54,626 nucleotides of DNA from an uncultured Methylococcaceae bacterium. Its GTDB lineage: Bacteria; Pseudomonadota; Gammaproteobacteria; Methylococcales; Methylococcaceae. How positions within the stretch are numbered: position 1 is the stretch's first letter; every line of letters begins with the position of its first letter. Location: assembly GCA_903934875.1 (NCBI GenBank), contig CAIZPP010000013.1, positions 1 to 54,626 on the forward strand. Direction: 5' to 3'. The position numbers were made by a program, and so were the translations under genes. The notes beneath the pieces were generated by a model that was given only the letters and a program-made list of their open reading frames with translations, was not told the origin of the DNA and made no database searches. Below are positions 37,866 to 46,500 of this stretch, piece after piece.

Positions 37866-39578
37866 ATGAATGATCGATCTTATCCGAATAAGAGGCTGGC
37901 CGCTGCCGGTTATTGCCTATTGGAGTTTTTCTTGACCGCCAGTGCGGCATGGGTTCTTTGGGTGCTGGCACAGCCCTTGGCTTTGCCGGGCATTTCTGAA
38001 GGTTTGGGCCAGCGTTATGCCGCCGATGGAATGGCCGTTTGGCAAGCTTGGCCTGCCCATCCCGATTGGGTTTTGCCGCTATTACCCAAGCCAGCCCGCG
38101 CTCTGTGGCTGAACCGTCATGCCGGTTTGGGGCTGGCTGTCGCGGCGGCGGTTGGCTGGCTGGCTTTGTGGGTGGCGCGTCGGCAGTGGCGCGGGGCGGC
38201 GTGGGTTTGCATGGCGCTATGGCTGATGGTTGCGGCGGTAATGCAGGTTTTTGGCTGGCCAGCGGTGGTTTGGGGGGCGGTAAGCGGGTTTTGCTGCCTG
38301 AATTACATCGCGCTTGGGCTGCTTCACCGGCCTCGCCCGTCGTTGCGTGTCTTGCGTAGCACCTCGTTGACTGCGGCTTTTGGCTGGCCGGGCTGGGTGC
38401 TTTTTAGCGGCATCGGGTTACTGTGGGTGAGTGATTTTGCTGCACGGGGCCCGGTAAAATGTGCGTTTCTAGGCCTTTATCAGGCCGACGCGTTGTGGCT
38501 ATCGAACCTGTTGCTCTTATTGGTCGCAGCAGGCCGGGGCGGTTTGATGGTGTGCTTCGCTAGGTTGGCTTCGGGTTTGTACGAATTTTCACGGCGGCGG
38601 CGGGCATCGGGTGTGTTGATCGGGGCAGGGCTGGGATTAGCCTTGTCGCTGGGTTGGTTGGGGCGGGCTGAGGATAAACTTTGGTTGCCGGGTTTGGCCA
38701 GCCCACATATTAGCGGCGAGTTATTGCGGTCTTGGGCCTGTTTGTCCTGCGCCTTGTTTGCCTACCGAGTCGGCGAGTGGGGTGCTTCGCCTGCACGGGC
38801 GCAACGGGCTTTGCTGGGGCTAGGCTGCGTGGGTGGCTTGGTGGCCGTGGGCTTGGTTGTGTCCGGCGACACCGGGCCTGGCCTGGTGATGTTTTTGGCA
38901 GGGGTTCCGACTTTTGGTTTGCCTTGGCTTTATAGGCTGTTACGCTGTCGTTGGGTCAGCCGGTCTTGGCTGTTGGCCTTAGTGCTGGGATTGGCAGGTT
39001 TTGCGTCGTGGTCGTATTCGGTGGAGCAAGTGGCTCCTGCCATCAGCTCACTGGCGAAGGAGCGGGAGTATACCTTAAATAATCCTTTCCATGCCGCAAG
39101 CCCCTATCTGGCACAACTACGTTGGCTGTTGGATGCCTCGCCAGTATTTGGATTTGGATTGGGGCGGGTGCCTTGGTGCGGCGCTATGGCGCTGGTTGGC
39201 GCAAAGCCTTGCACGGATGGTTCGGGCGCACCTCGGCAGATGGCTTCGGATTATGCCACGGCGGGTTTGAGTGCGGTGTTGGGTATGCCGGTTGCACTGC
39301 TAAGTTTAGCCGGTTTATTGACTTGGCTGGTCAGTTTGGCTGTTTGTCGGATTGAACTTGGCGCACCGCCTTGGGCTAGATTGCAGGCTTGGGTTGTGTT
39401 GGCCTTTGCACTGTGCGATTTGGCACAGGTGTTTATCACGGCGGGGGCATCATTTGGCCTGTTGCCGCTCACTGGCGTGACCTTGCCCCTTCTCGGTTAT
39501 GGTGGCGCATCTCTGTGCTTTAACGCCTTGTGGCTGGGTTTGGCTTTGAATCCGGCGGACCGGCGGGGGCAGCCATGA
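37866..39578 (+). CDS. second SEDS-family (RodA/FtsW-like) glycosyltransferase
   Basis: 570-residue, strongly hydrophobic protein, much longer than FtsW (400). The SEDS core is in the C-terminal 300 residues: SGDTGPGLVMFLAG (about 333-346), the extracytoplasmic MASDYATAGLSAVLG with Asp462 at the position of the essential SEDS Asp, and LPLTGVTLPLLGYGGASL (about 533-550). The N-terminal 270 residues add several helices not found in FtsW, partly like the long actinobacterial RodA form. ATG 37866 has GAGG nine bases upstream; in-frame starts at 37785 and 37821 are possible. The stop overlaps the next gene as ATGA. Predicted to polymerise lipid II with the transpeptidase that follows. Confidence 0.85.
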   Translation: MNDRSYPNKRLAAAGYCLLEFFLTASAAWVLWVLAQPLALPGISEGLGQRYAADGMAVWQAWPAHPDWVLPLLPKPARALWLNRHAGLGLAVAAAVGWLALWVARRQWRGAAWVCMALWLMVAAVMQVFGWPAVVWGAVSGFCCLNYIALGLLHRPRPSLRVLRSTSLTAAFGWPGWVLFSGIGLLWVSDFAARGPVKCAFLGLYQADALWLSNLLLLLVAAGRGGLMVCFARLASGLYEFSRRRRASGVLIGAGLGLALSLGWLGRAEDKLWLPGLASPHISGELLRSWACLSCALFAYRVGEWGASPARAQRALLGLGCVGGLVAVGLVVSGDTGPGLVMFLAGVPTFGLPWLYRLLRCRWVSRSWLLALVLGLAGFASWSYSVEQVAPAISSLAKEREYTLNNPFHAASPYLAQLRWLLDASPVFGFGLGRVPWCGAMALVGAKPCTDGSGAPRQMASDYATAGLSAVLGMPVALLSLAGLLTWLVSLAVCRIELGAPPWARLQAWVVLAFALCDLAQVFITAGASFGLLPLTGVTLPLLGYGGASLCFNALWLGLALNPADRRGQP

Positions 39579-41671
39579 TCGCACTGAAACCGCAACAGTT
39601 TCCCGTTGTGCGCGCCGCCGTGCTGATATTGGCTGCGATGGTATTAACCGGCATTGCCGTGTTGCTATGGAAGGCCAAGCAAAGCCATTTTGACGTTGAT
39701 GACCATCATGTGGATGGCGTGGTTTTCGAGGGCTTGGAATGGTTGGCGGAAAACATCCGTCCAGGCATTGACCCAAGCACAGAAGGCTTGGCATTGAACT
39801 GCAAGGATAAACGGCAAATTCGCCATGTCGCCGTGCTGAACACCCGTTTGGCAGGGTTGCCCCAACCTATTCATGTAGACTCTATTGCAGAACTGGATTG
39901 CGTCCAAGCGTCAATGGCGGACAAGGCGGCCGCGTGGCTATTGCGACAGGGCAAAGATTCGTCTGATTTGCTATCTTTGCTGCAATCGCCAAGAATTTGG
40001 GAGCGCGAATTGGCTCAGCGCGACCCGTTCCGCTTGCCGGGTTGCATGTACATCAGAGGCGAAGCGTTGAGCGATTCCGGTGCTTGCACGGGCGGGGCGG
40101 GTTGGCGAGCGTCCATTCCTGCCGATTGGCCACCCCAATCCGAGAGCTTGTTGGTCAGTTTGGCGTTTCAACGTCTAGCCTTGCGTGGTAAGGTGGAAAA
40201 TTTGCACCGCCACGAAGTGGCCGGACTGGTCACACCGTTGTGGCAAGGCAGCAACCAATATTTGAGCTTGGACAGTACCGTGCAGGAGAAGGCGCAGGCA
40301 ACTGCGGCCTGCTATGCTGGGGATATGACAGCTTGCGCTCGCTGCCCTTGGTGCAATCGACGCAGTGCAGCAGACATGTATGAAGGTGCGCGGGCGCGGA
40401 TGCTCGGTGTGCTGGTGGTCGATGTGCGAACTGGGTCTATTCAAGCCATAGCCAGTGTCCATACGCCGTGTTTTGCGGCCCGCCATGGCGGGGCGGCGGC
40501 AGAAGGCTGCCCAGAATTGCCCGGCTTGGCGATTGCCCAGAGATGGAAATTGAACAACCACGCTTGGCAGGCAGCGATGCCAGGGTCATTGACGAAACTG
40601 ATCACGGCGGCGGCGTTGTTGGAGTCGGACATCCCTCAACAAACCCGCGCAGTATTGCCGGATTGGATCACGCGCAGCGACACAGAGGCGTTCATCGATG
40701 CGGCCTTGTGCAAGGACCAAGGCTTTGCCGCCGACTGTGCCCGCCGCCGTGCGGCTGCTGTCCAAGCAATGGCGGAGGCTGTGGGTTGGAATACTCAATG
40801 TGGCAATGCAGGCGGCTGTGCCAAGTATGAGATGCTGTCGGGCGGTTTGTTCGCCCAGCCGCGCTATGTCGTGCATAACGGGCAGTTTTTGCTCAATTTG
40901 CAAACTGATACTTTAAAATTGAACCCTGCCGCGTCGCAAGATTGTTACCAAAATGGGGTAAAAGAACGTTGGCGCGGTTGCCACGGTGAAGATTTGGTCA
41001 ATCTCATCGCCGAATATTATGGCCAAGGCAACGCGTTAGCGAGTCCTGTGGGTGTAGGCAACGTGTTATTGCAACTGGCCGCCGCCGAGCTTGGTAGGCA
41101 TTATGCTCCAGTTGTGCATCTGTTGGCGCAAGTGGATGGTGAATCAGTTCACCCGGCGGCAAAGACGGCAATGCGGCCCGAAACGGCGCAAACTCTGCTG
41201 GTCGGCATGGCGCAAACCCATATGAGAGGCACGGCCCATGCAGCCTGTTTGCAAGCTGCTGAACGTGGCGGCGTGTTGGATTGTAAGAAAGGCAATGCGG
41301 GCTTGCGCATCGCTGGCAAGACCGGCACACCGCTGTTCCCGGCGGATGGCATGACATTGCCGCAGTGGCGCGACTTCTGCCACTCTATCGAGCGCGAACT
41401 GGCCGAATCTAAACTTGGCCAAATCCGGCGAGAACATTTACTCCACAAGAAAGCGACCTGTGGCTTGTCGCCTTATAAATGGTACGCCAGCCTTGCCGGG
41501 CCTGCGGGTGGTAGCTTTGAAAAAGCCGTCGTGGTTTTGGCCGAGCGCAATTGGAACCGCAACACTGGCCGGGTGGACAGCGTTGATGACAAGGGCGCAA
41601 ACGTCGCCGCCGAAGTAGGTCTGGCAGTGTTAAACGCACTGTATAGCCCCGCTGACACATCTTGGAAGTGA
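39575..41671 (+). CDS. divergent class B penicillin-binding protein
   Basis: 698-residue transpeptidase coupled to the SEDS gene by an ATGA overlap. Membrane helix about 15-32; the transpeptidase domain has SLTK (Ser338-Lys341), YGQG (482-485) and KTGT (582-585). The S-x-N motif is not evident. The SxxK-to-KTG distance is about 245 residues, some 55 more than in FtsI here (188). The excess is a Cys-rich insertion (CKDQGFAADC, QCGNAGGC), and other Cys pairs occur before it (CARCPWC), suggesting disulfides or a metal site. SEDS-bPBP coupling is the standard layout of wall synthases. The unusual domain suggests a special wall structure or growth mode; loss of activity cannot be excluded without the second motif. 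Confidence 0.82.
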   Translation: MIALKPQQFPVVRAAVLILAAMVLTGIAVLLWKAKQSHFDVDDHHVDGVVFEGLEWLAENIRPGIDPSTEGLALNCKDKRQIRHVAVLNTRLAGLPQPIHVDSIAELDCVQASMADKAAAWLLRQGKDSSDLLSLLQSPRIWERELAQRDPFRLPGCMYIRGEALSDSGACTGGAGWRASIPADWPPQSESLLVSLAFQRLALRGKVENLHRHEVAGLVTPLWQGSNQYLSLDSTVQEKAQATAACYAGDMTACARCPWCNRRSAADMYEGARARMLGVLVVDVRTGSIQAIASVHTPCFAARHGGAAAEGCPELPGLAIAQRWKLNNHAWQAAMPGSLTKLITAAALLESDIPQQTRAVLPDWITRSDTEAFIDAALCKDQGFAADCARRRAAAVQAMAEAVGWNTQCGNAGGCAKYEMLSGGLFAQPRYVVHNGQFLLNLQTDTLKLNPAASQDCYQNGVKERWRGCHGEDLVNLIAEYYGQGNALASPVGVGNVLLQLAAAELGRHYAPVVHLLAQVDGESVHPAAKTAMRPETAQTLLVGMAQTHMRGTAHAACLQAAERGGVLDCKKGNAGLRIAGKTGTPLFPADGMTLPQWRDFCHSIERELAESKLGQIRREHLLHKKATCGLSPYKWYASLAGPAGGSFEKAVVVLAERNWNRNTGRVDSVDDKGANVAAEVGLAVLNALYSPADTSWK

Positions 41672-41701
41672 GTCCAAAAAGACTAAGTCTCATTATTATA
41701 A

Positions 41702-42228
41702 AGCGGTAATGATTACAGCCTGTTAAAGCCAGTGTACAGTATATGGCTGTTGGCGGAAAACCTGTTGCCCGATGAAACCGATTATGCCCATGAGTATAAA
41801 CTGCAAAACCGCATAGGCCGCAGCTTGACGGATTTGGGCGGCATCCATCTGATGGAACTGAAATTGTCACGGCGGAACGGATCGAAACCGAGGAACAACG
41901 CTGGCTAAAGTTTTTCAAAGACGGCGAGGAACTGGACGAAACCGCGCTACCGGACTGGATGAACACAGAAGAAATGAGGCAAGCTATGAACACCTTGAAA
42001 CTGTTTTCCGAGAAAGAACGCGACTACCACGCCTACCAGGCGCGGCAAAATTATCTGCGCGAGCAGCGTACTATTCAAATTGAGAGAGAGGAAGATCATC
42101 GGGAAATGGAGAGGATTAAGCAGGAAATGGAACAAGCCCAACAGGATTTAGAGCGAGAACGGACGGAGAAACAAGCCGCACTTGCAGAAATTGAACAGCT
42201 CAAAGCATTATTGCCTCAATCAACTTAG
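41702..42228 (+). pseudogene. Rpn-family (PD-(D/E)XK) nuclease remnant, C-terminal half
   Basis: Reads NDYSLLKPVYSIWLLAENLL and then YAHEYKLQNRIGRSLTDLGG in one frame (about 41702-41860), then IVTAERIETEEQRWLKFFKD and MNTEEMRQAMNTLKLFSEKE in another to the stop at 42228. This is the second half of a PDDEXK_2 transposase/nuclease with its coiled-coil tail. The N-terminal catalytic half is missing and a frameshift lies near 41858-41864. It belongs to a different subgroup from the intact gene at 4945. The last 90 codons (from ATG 41959) remain open but are unlikely to work alone. Confidence 0.8.
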
Positions 42229-42236
42229 CCAGTCCT

Positions 42237-42267
42237 GTCGGGCGCGTCTTTTTGCGTTGCGCCCGAC
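42237..42267. terminator. 9-bp GC-rich hairpin after the Rpn remnant
   Basis: gtcgggcgc (42237-42245) and gcgcccgac (42259-42267) pair exactly, loop 13 bases containing five T. Terminator-like, without a clear following T-run. Confidence 0.45.
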
Positions 42268-42323
42268 GGAACTTCAAGGTGAAAGTGTCGTAGAATTGTT
42301 CCTAACCCTCGGTAGGTGTATGA

Positions 42324-42797
42324 ATGGGCCAAAATATTCCTATCAGCCTCCGTTTCGGTCGAAATGTCCGGCTGACACATCATGTGCGTAACCGCATGGC
42401 GAAAAGAGGCGTGTCTGAAGCGATGTTGTTCGACTTGATTGAAACGGGTGAAATCCGCCATGCGTCCGCAACGGATATTTGGATATTCAAACATTACGGC
42501 GATAGATCGGATAATCTGGTTTGCGCTGCGGTTTTATTGGCCCAGGCAGTTATAGTCAAGACTGTTCTGGTGGATTGGCGATTAGGAGGAGGACAAACCA
42601 TGAAAATGAACTACGACCCCGGTGACGATATTCTGGTAATCGAGTTTAACAAAGATAGCATCGTCCGTGATATTTCCCTGAACTGGAACGTCAATATCGG
42701 CATGACAGAGCAAGGCATTGGCGAAATTGTCATCCTTGACGCGAAAAAGGCCGGACTGTTACCCGTGGAGATTGGCGATGAATTGCGGGCGGCATGA
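42324..42797 (+). CDS. DUF4258-DUF2283 fusion, toxin-antitoxin-like
   Basis: 157 residues joining two families usually encoded by adjacent genes. Residues about 10-88 are DUF4258-like (LTHHVRNRMAKRGVSEAMLFDLIETGEI ... KTVLVDWRL), a small RelE-like presumed toxin. Residues 93-157 are a DUF2283 protein (MKMNYDPGDDILVIEFN ... GIGEIVILDAKKAGLLPVEI), the presumed partner or antitoxin. There is no stop between them, although a strong ribosome site AGGAGGA lies before the internal ATG at 42601. Function as a toxin-antitoxin pair is known only by association. Confidence 0.7.
   Translation: MGQNIPISLRFGRNVRLTHHVRNRMAKRGVSEAMLFDLIETGEIRHASATDIWIFKHYGDRSDNLVCAAVLLAQAVIVKTVLVDWRLGGGQTMKMNYDPGDDILVIEFNKDSIVRDISLNWNVNIGMTEQGIGEIVILDAKKAGLLPVEIGDELRAA
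42601..42797 (+). CDS. DUF2283 protein from an internal start
   Basis: 65-residue DUF2283 protein predicted from the internal ATG at 42601, preceded by GGAGGAGGACAAACC, the best ribosome site in this region. It would be made in addition to, or instead of, the fused product. Normal DUF2283 proteins are about this length. Confidence 0.6.
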
Positions 42798-42827
42798 ACG
42801 CGGTAAGGCGTATTCGTAAGGCCGTAA

Positions 42828-42852
42828 GGCGGAACCAGGGATGGGTTCCGCC
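42828..42852. terminator. 9-bp hairpin after the DUF4258-DUF2283 gene
   Basis: ggcggaacc (42828-42836) pairs with ggttccgcc (42844-42852), seven-base loop, 31 bases after the stop. Possible terminator or palindromic repeat. Confidence 0.45.
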
Positions 42853-42945
42853 GAATGGGAACTATGTATAAGTCTCACTAATCCGGGCAGATGTGTCCAC
42901 TTTTCGGCGGATCAAATCCCTGTATCCGCCCTACAACAAACCACC

Positions 42946-43041
42946 ATGAAACACCGCATAGACCCAAAAATAGATTGCGTATTCAAGGCATTGCTCGGCT
43001 CGGAGGAAAACCGCAATCTGCTGGTGCATTTTCTTTTTGAT
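42946..43041 (+). pseudogene. Rpn-family nuclease remnant, N-terminal 31 codons
   Basis: ATG at 42946 opens with MKHRIDPKIDCVFKALLGSE followed by NRNLLVHFL, the typical N-terminus of a PDDEXK_2/Rpn nuclease. Homology stops there, where a palindromic repeat (43049 onward) begins; the frame then runs into repeat DNA. The rest of the gene is gone. Confidence 0.7.
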
Positions 43042-43048
43042 TTTTGCT

Positions 43049-43170
43049 GGTTCCCAAGCTCCGGCTTGGGAACCCTTGTCTTGCAAGCTCCTGCTTGGCC
43101 GTTCTTCGGGAAGCTGGAGCTTCAAAAACCCCATTCCCATGCAGGAACTTGGGGACGAGCAACAAGGAAG
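43049..43170. repeat. palindromic repeat interrupting the Rpn fragment
   Basis: ggttcccaagc (43049-43059) and its exact inverse (43064-43074) form a hairpin with a four-base loop, followed by further imperfect palindromes (gaagctggagcttc near 43120). The element begins exactly where the Rpn homology ends. Confidence 0.7.
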
Positions 43171-43203
43171 TTGTTTTCGTCCGTATCCTAAGTGGGCCAG
43201 CCC

Positions 43204-43275
43204 GTGTAGGATGCGCTGAGCTTGCGAAGCGCATCAATCGCGACCGATGCGCCTCGTGCCTCGGCGCATCCCACG
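43204..43275. repeat. palindromic repeat
   Basis: gtaggatgcgc (43206-43216) and a near-inverse gcgcatcccac (43264-43274) flank inner inverted pieces (gcgcatc/gatgcgc). A second REP-type family, abutting the PIN-like fragment. Confidence 0.65.
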
Positions 43276-43368
43276 GACCTAGATTGCTTTGATCTGTTGG
43301 CGGATTTTGGGCGTGTCATCGTTCCCGAAATCGTTTGGCAGGAAGTGCAGCGCCATCGAAATAAGTAG
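43276..43368 (+). pseudogene. possible PIN-like toxin fragment
   Basis: Thirty codons reading CFDLLADFGRVIVPEIVWQE and then VQRHRNK with a stop at 43366. The pattern (short helix, then V-V-P-x-x-V-x-x-E) resembles an internal piece of PIN/DUF3368-type toxins. No start codon and no catalytic Asp set. Low-confidence remnant. Confidence 0.35.
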
Positions 43369-43404
43369 GTAACCATATATTTTGTAACTTTTCGGCTGGT
43401 AGGT

Positions 43405-43488
43405 GGTTAAGCCATTCGTGGTGAGTTTGTCGAACCATGAACGGCTTAACCGTCCATCCTTCGACAAGCTCAGGACGAACGGTTAAGC
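43405..43488. repeat. double hairpin repeat before recC
   Basis: ggttaagcc (43405-43413) and ggcttaacc (43443-43451) form one hairpin, and the following 37 bases repeat a related sequence in inverse (cttcgacaagctcaggacgaacgg). Of the common bacterial type with a gacaagctcagga core. The 55 bases from here to recC hold no clear promoter. Confidence 0.65.
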
Positions 43489-43543
43489 TTTATTTTCTAG
43501 TTGTTAAAAAAACGCTATATCCGCCTAGGAATCAAGTTGCACT

Positions 43544-46500
43544 ATGCTTCATCTCTTTCAATCCAACCGGCTTGAGGCGCTGCTCGACTCGCTTGCGGCC
43601 ATCGTCGCAAGTCCGCAAAGCAAGCCTTTCAACCCGGAAACCATAGTCGTGCAGAGTAAGGGCATGGCGCGTTGGATAATGCTGGGGCTTGCCGCAAAAC
43701 AGGGTATTTGTGCCAATATCCACTTTGCCCTCCCTGCCGGCTACCAATGGGAACTGTTGCGAAACGCGCTAGGCGAATTGCCCGCCCGCTCTGCCTACTC
43801 CCCCGAGGTAATGGTCTTCCGTCTGCTGGCGTGGTTATCCAGACCGCAAAACTTAGAGCGTACACCAACACTGGCAAACTATCTGCGCGGGGGGGATGAC
43901 CTCCGCCGTTACGAACTGGCCTGCCGCATCGCCGCTTTGTTCGACCAGTACTTGGATTATCGCCCAGAATGGATAACAGCATGGGAACATGGGGAATTGC
44001 TGGGATTGGGAACTGACGAACAATGGCAAGCCCTGCTTTGGCGTGAATTAGTGGCGGCGGTCGAAGAACCCCACCGCGCCCGTTTGCTTGAACGCTTCTT
44101 GCAAGCGATAGAAAGCGGTGGAGTCGAAGCCCTCTTGCCTGAGCGTGTGCTGATATTTGGCATGGGTTCGCTGCCACCGGCTTTTCTAAGCCTAGCCCAG
44201 GCATTGGCTAAGCATTGTCACGTTGCCCTGTTTGCGCTTAATCCCTGCCGCCTGCCTTGGGGTGGGGGGCGGGCAGTGGCTGGTGAAACGGGGCTTGGGG
44301 ATTTAGGCTGGGAAGAAGGCAACCCTTTGCTCGTTTCGCTAGGCAAGCCAGGCGGCGAGTTTTTTGATAGCCTCTGGGAAGCCTCCCCTAGGATCGTCGA
44401 TCTGTTTGAGGCGCAAACGGCAGGGGGAAACCTGTTGCATAGCTTGCAAGCCGATGTCCTCAACGGCGTTGACAGAAACCCCATTTCTTGCCGCGACGGA
44501 CTGGAAGGCTTGATTGCTGCGGAAAGCGGCCAGCACCGCCAGGTGATTGCCACGGATGACCGTTCGCTGCAAATCCATGCCTGCCACAGCCCGATGCGCG
44601 AGGTGGAAGTGCTGTACGACCAATTATTGGCGATGCTGGCTGAAGACCCTGGCCTCACTCCCGCCGATATTGCCGTGTTGGCACCGGCCATTGCTGATTA
44701 CGCGCCTTATATAGACGCGGTCTTCGGTGCAACCGAGAGCGCCACGCGCATCCCCTACGCCATAGCTGGCCGTGCCGCTGGCTGCGAAGAGGCGCTGCAG
44801 GACATTTTTTTGCGTTTACTAGACCTGCCTTCATCCCGGTTTGAAGCCGAATGGGTTCTGGATTTTTTGGAGCAACCGTTTCTGCGCAACCGTTTTGGAC
44901 TGTGCGAGGACGAGCTTCCGGCCATTCACCGGGCGGTGCGGGAAACCGGCATTCGCTGGGGCAGGGATGCGGACCACCGCGCATCCTTGGGGCTACCCGC
45001 AGAATCACGCCATACTTGGCGCGAGGGCTTGCAACGCCTGTTGTTGGGTTATGCCTTACCGCAAGCGGTTGCGGGGGATGGAGTTCCTCTTTTCGATGAA
45101 ATGCTGCCATTCGACGATCTGGAAGGCGGCATGGCCCAAACCTTGGGCCGGTTCGCTGAATTCGCAGAAACCTTGATGGACTTCAGCGTCCGGCTTGAGC
45201 CTCGCCATACTCTGGCTGGATGGATAGTCCTGCTGGCCGAGATGCTCGAAAATTTGTTGTTGTCGGCCACCGAGGAGGAGGAACACAGTCTGCAACGGCT
45301 GCGCGATGCCCTGGACCAGTTAGGCGAGATAGCCGAGTTGTCCGGTTATTGTCTGCCTGTCGATTTGGCAGTGGTGAAACGCTGGCTGGCGAACCAGTTG
45401 GGCATAGAATCCGGCGGCGGCTTGATGACGGGCGGGGTTACTTTCTGTGCTATGGAGCTTATGCGCAATCTGCCTTGCAAAGTCATCTGCCTGCTTGGCT
45501 TAAACGACGGTGCCTTTCCTCGCAGCCTGCATCCGCAAGGCTTTGACCTCATCGCCCGCCACCCCCACCCTGGGGACCGGTCTAGGCGTTGGGATGACCG
45601 CTATCTTTTCTTGCAGACCCTGTTGTCGGCCCGCAAAAGCCTTTATATCAGTTATGTGGGGCGTGGCATCCGTGACAATGGGGTGCTGCCCCCTTCTGTC
45701 CTAGTCGCTGATCTTCTGGATGTGGTCCAGTCTGGCTATGTGATGGAAGACGGTGGCGATTGTGTTAAGCATATTTTCACCGCCCACCCGCTACAAGCCT
45801 TCAATCCAGCCTATTTTCAAGACGACCCGAGACTGCCGGGTTTTTCCAGGCACTGGCTTGATGCCGCCAATCGCTTGGCTAAACCGGAGAAGGAAAACGC
45901 CGTTTCCTTCTTTGCGGAAGCACTGCCCGAAGTGGAAGAAAACCCAGCTATTGTCGATCTGGCCGGGTTGGCCTATTTTTTCTCCAACCCCTCGCGCTAC
46001 CTGCTGCGCAAGCGCTTAGGGCTACTCTTGGATACAGGCGTGGAGGCTTTCGAGAACCGCGAACCCTTCGTCGTGGATTATTTCGACAAGGCCGCTTTGC
46101 GTAACATGACCTTGGACGAGATGCACCAGCACTATCCTCCGCTGACTGCGCAACGCTTGGCGGTGGCGGCAGGAATGTTGCCCCACGGTGGGTTTGGCCG
46201 GGCGATCTTCGCCAAGGAGCAGGAGGCGGCAAAAAAGAACGCATCCATCATCCTACCGCTGATGGACATTCCACAGTTGGACGCCCTGCAACTCCACTTC
46301 GAGTCCGCAGGCATCCTGTTGGAAAGCCCATTTCCAGGCCTCACCCGGCAAGGTTTGCTGGAATGGCGTCTGCAAGCCACCAGCCCCCGCGACCTCTTCA
46401 ATCTGTGGATCAGGCATCTAGTCTTATGCTGGTTGCGACCGCCTGCCGTGGACTGCAGGAGCCAGTTGGTCGGCGAGAAGAAAACGCATGCTTTCGGACC

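Noticed and set aside
38732-39355. Glycine/Leu/Trp-rich plus-strand frames within the SEDS gene
   Set aside because: Frame-shifted readings of a long membrane protein gene; no independent signals.
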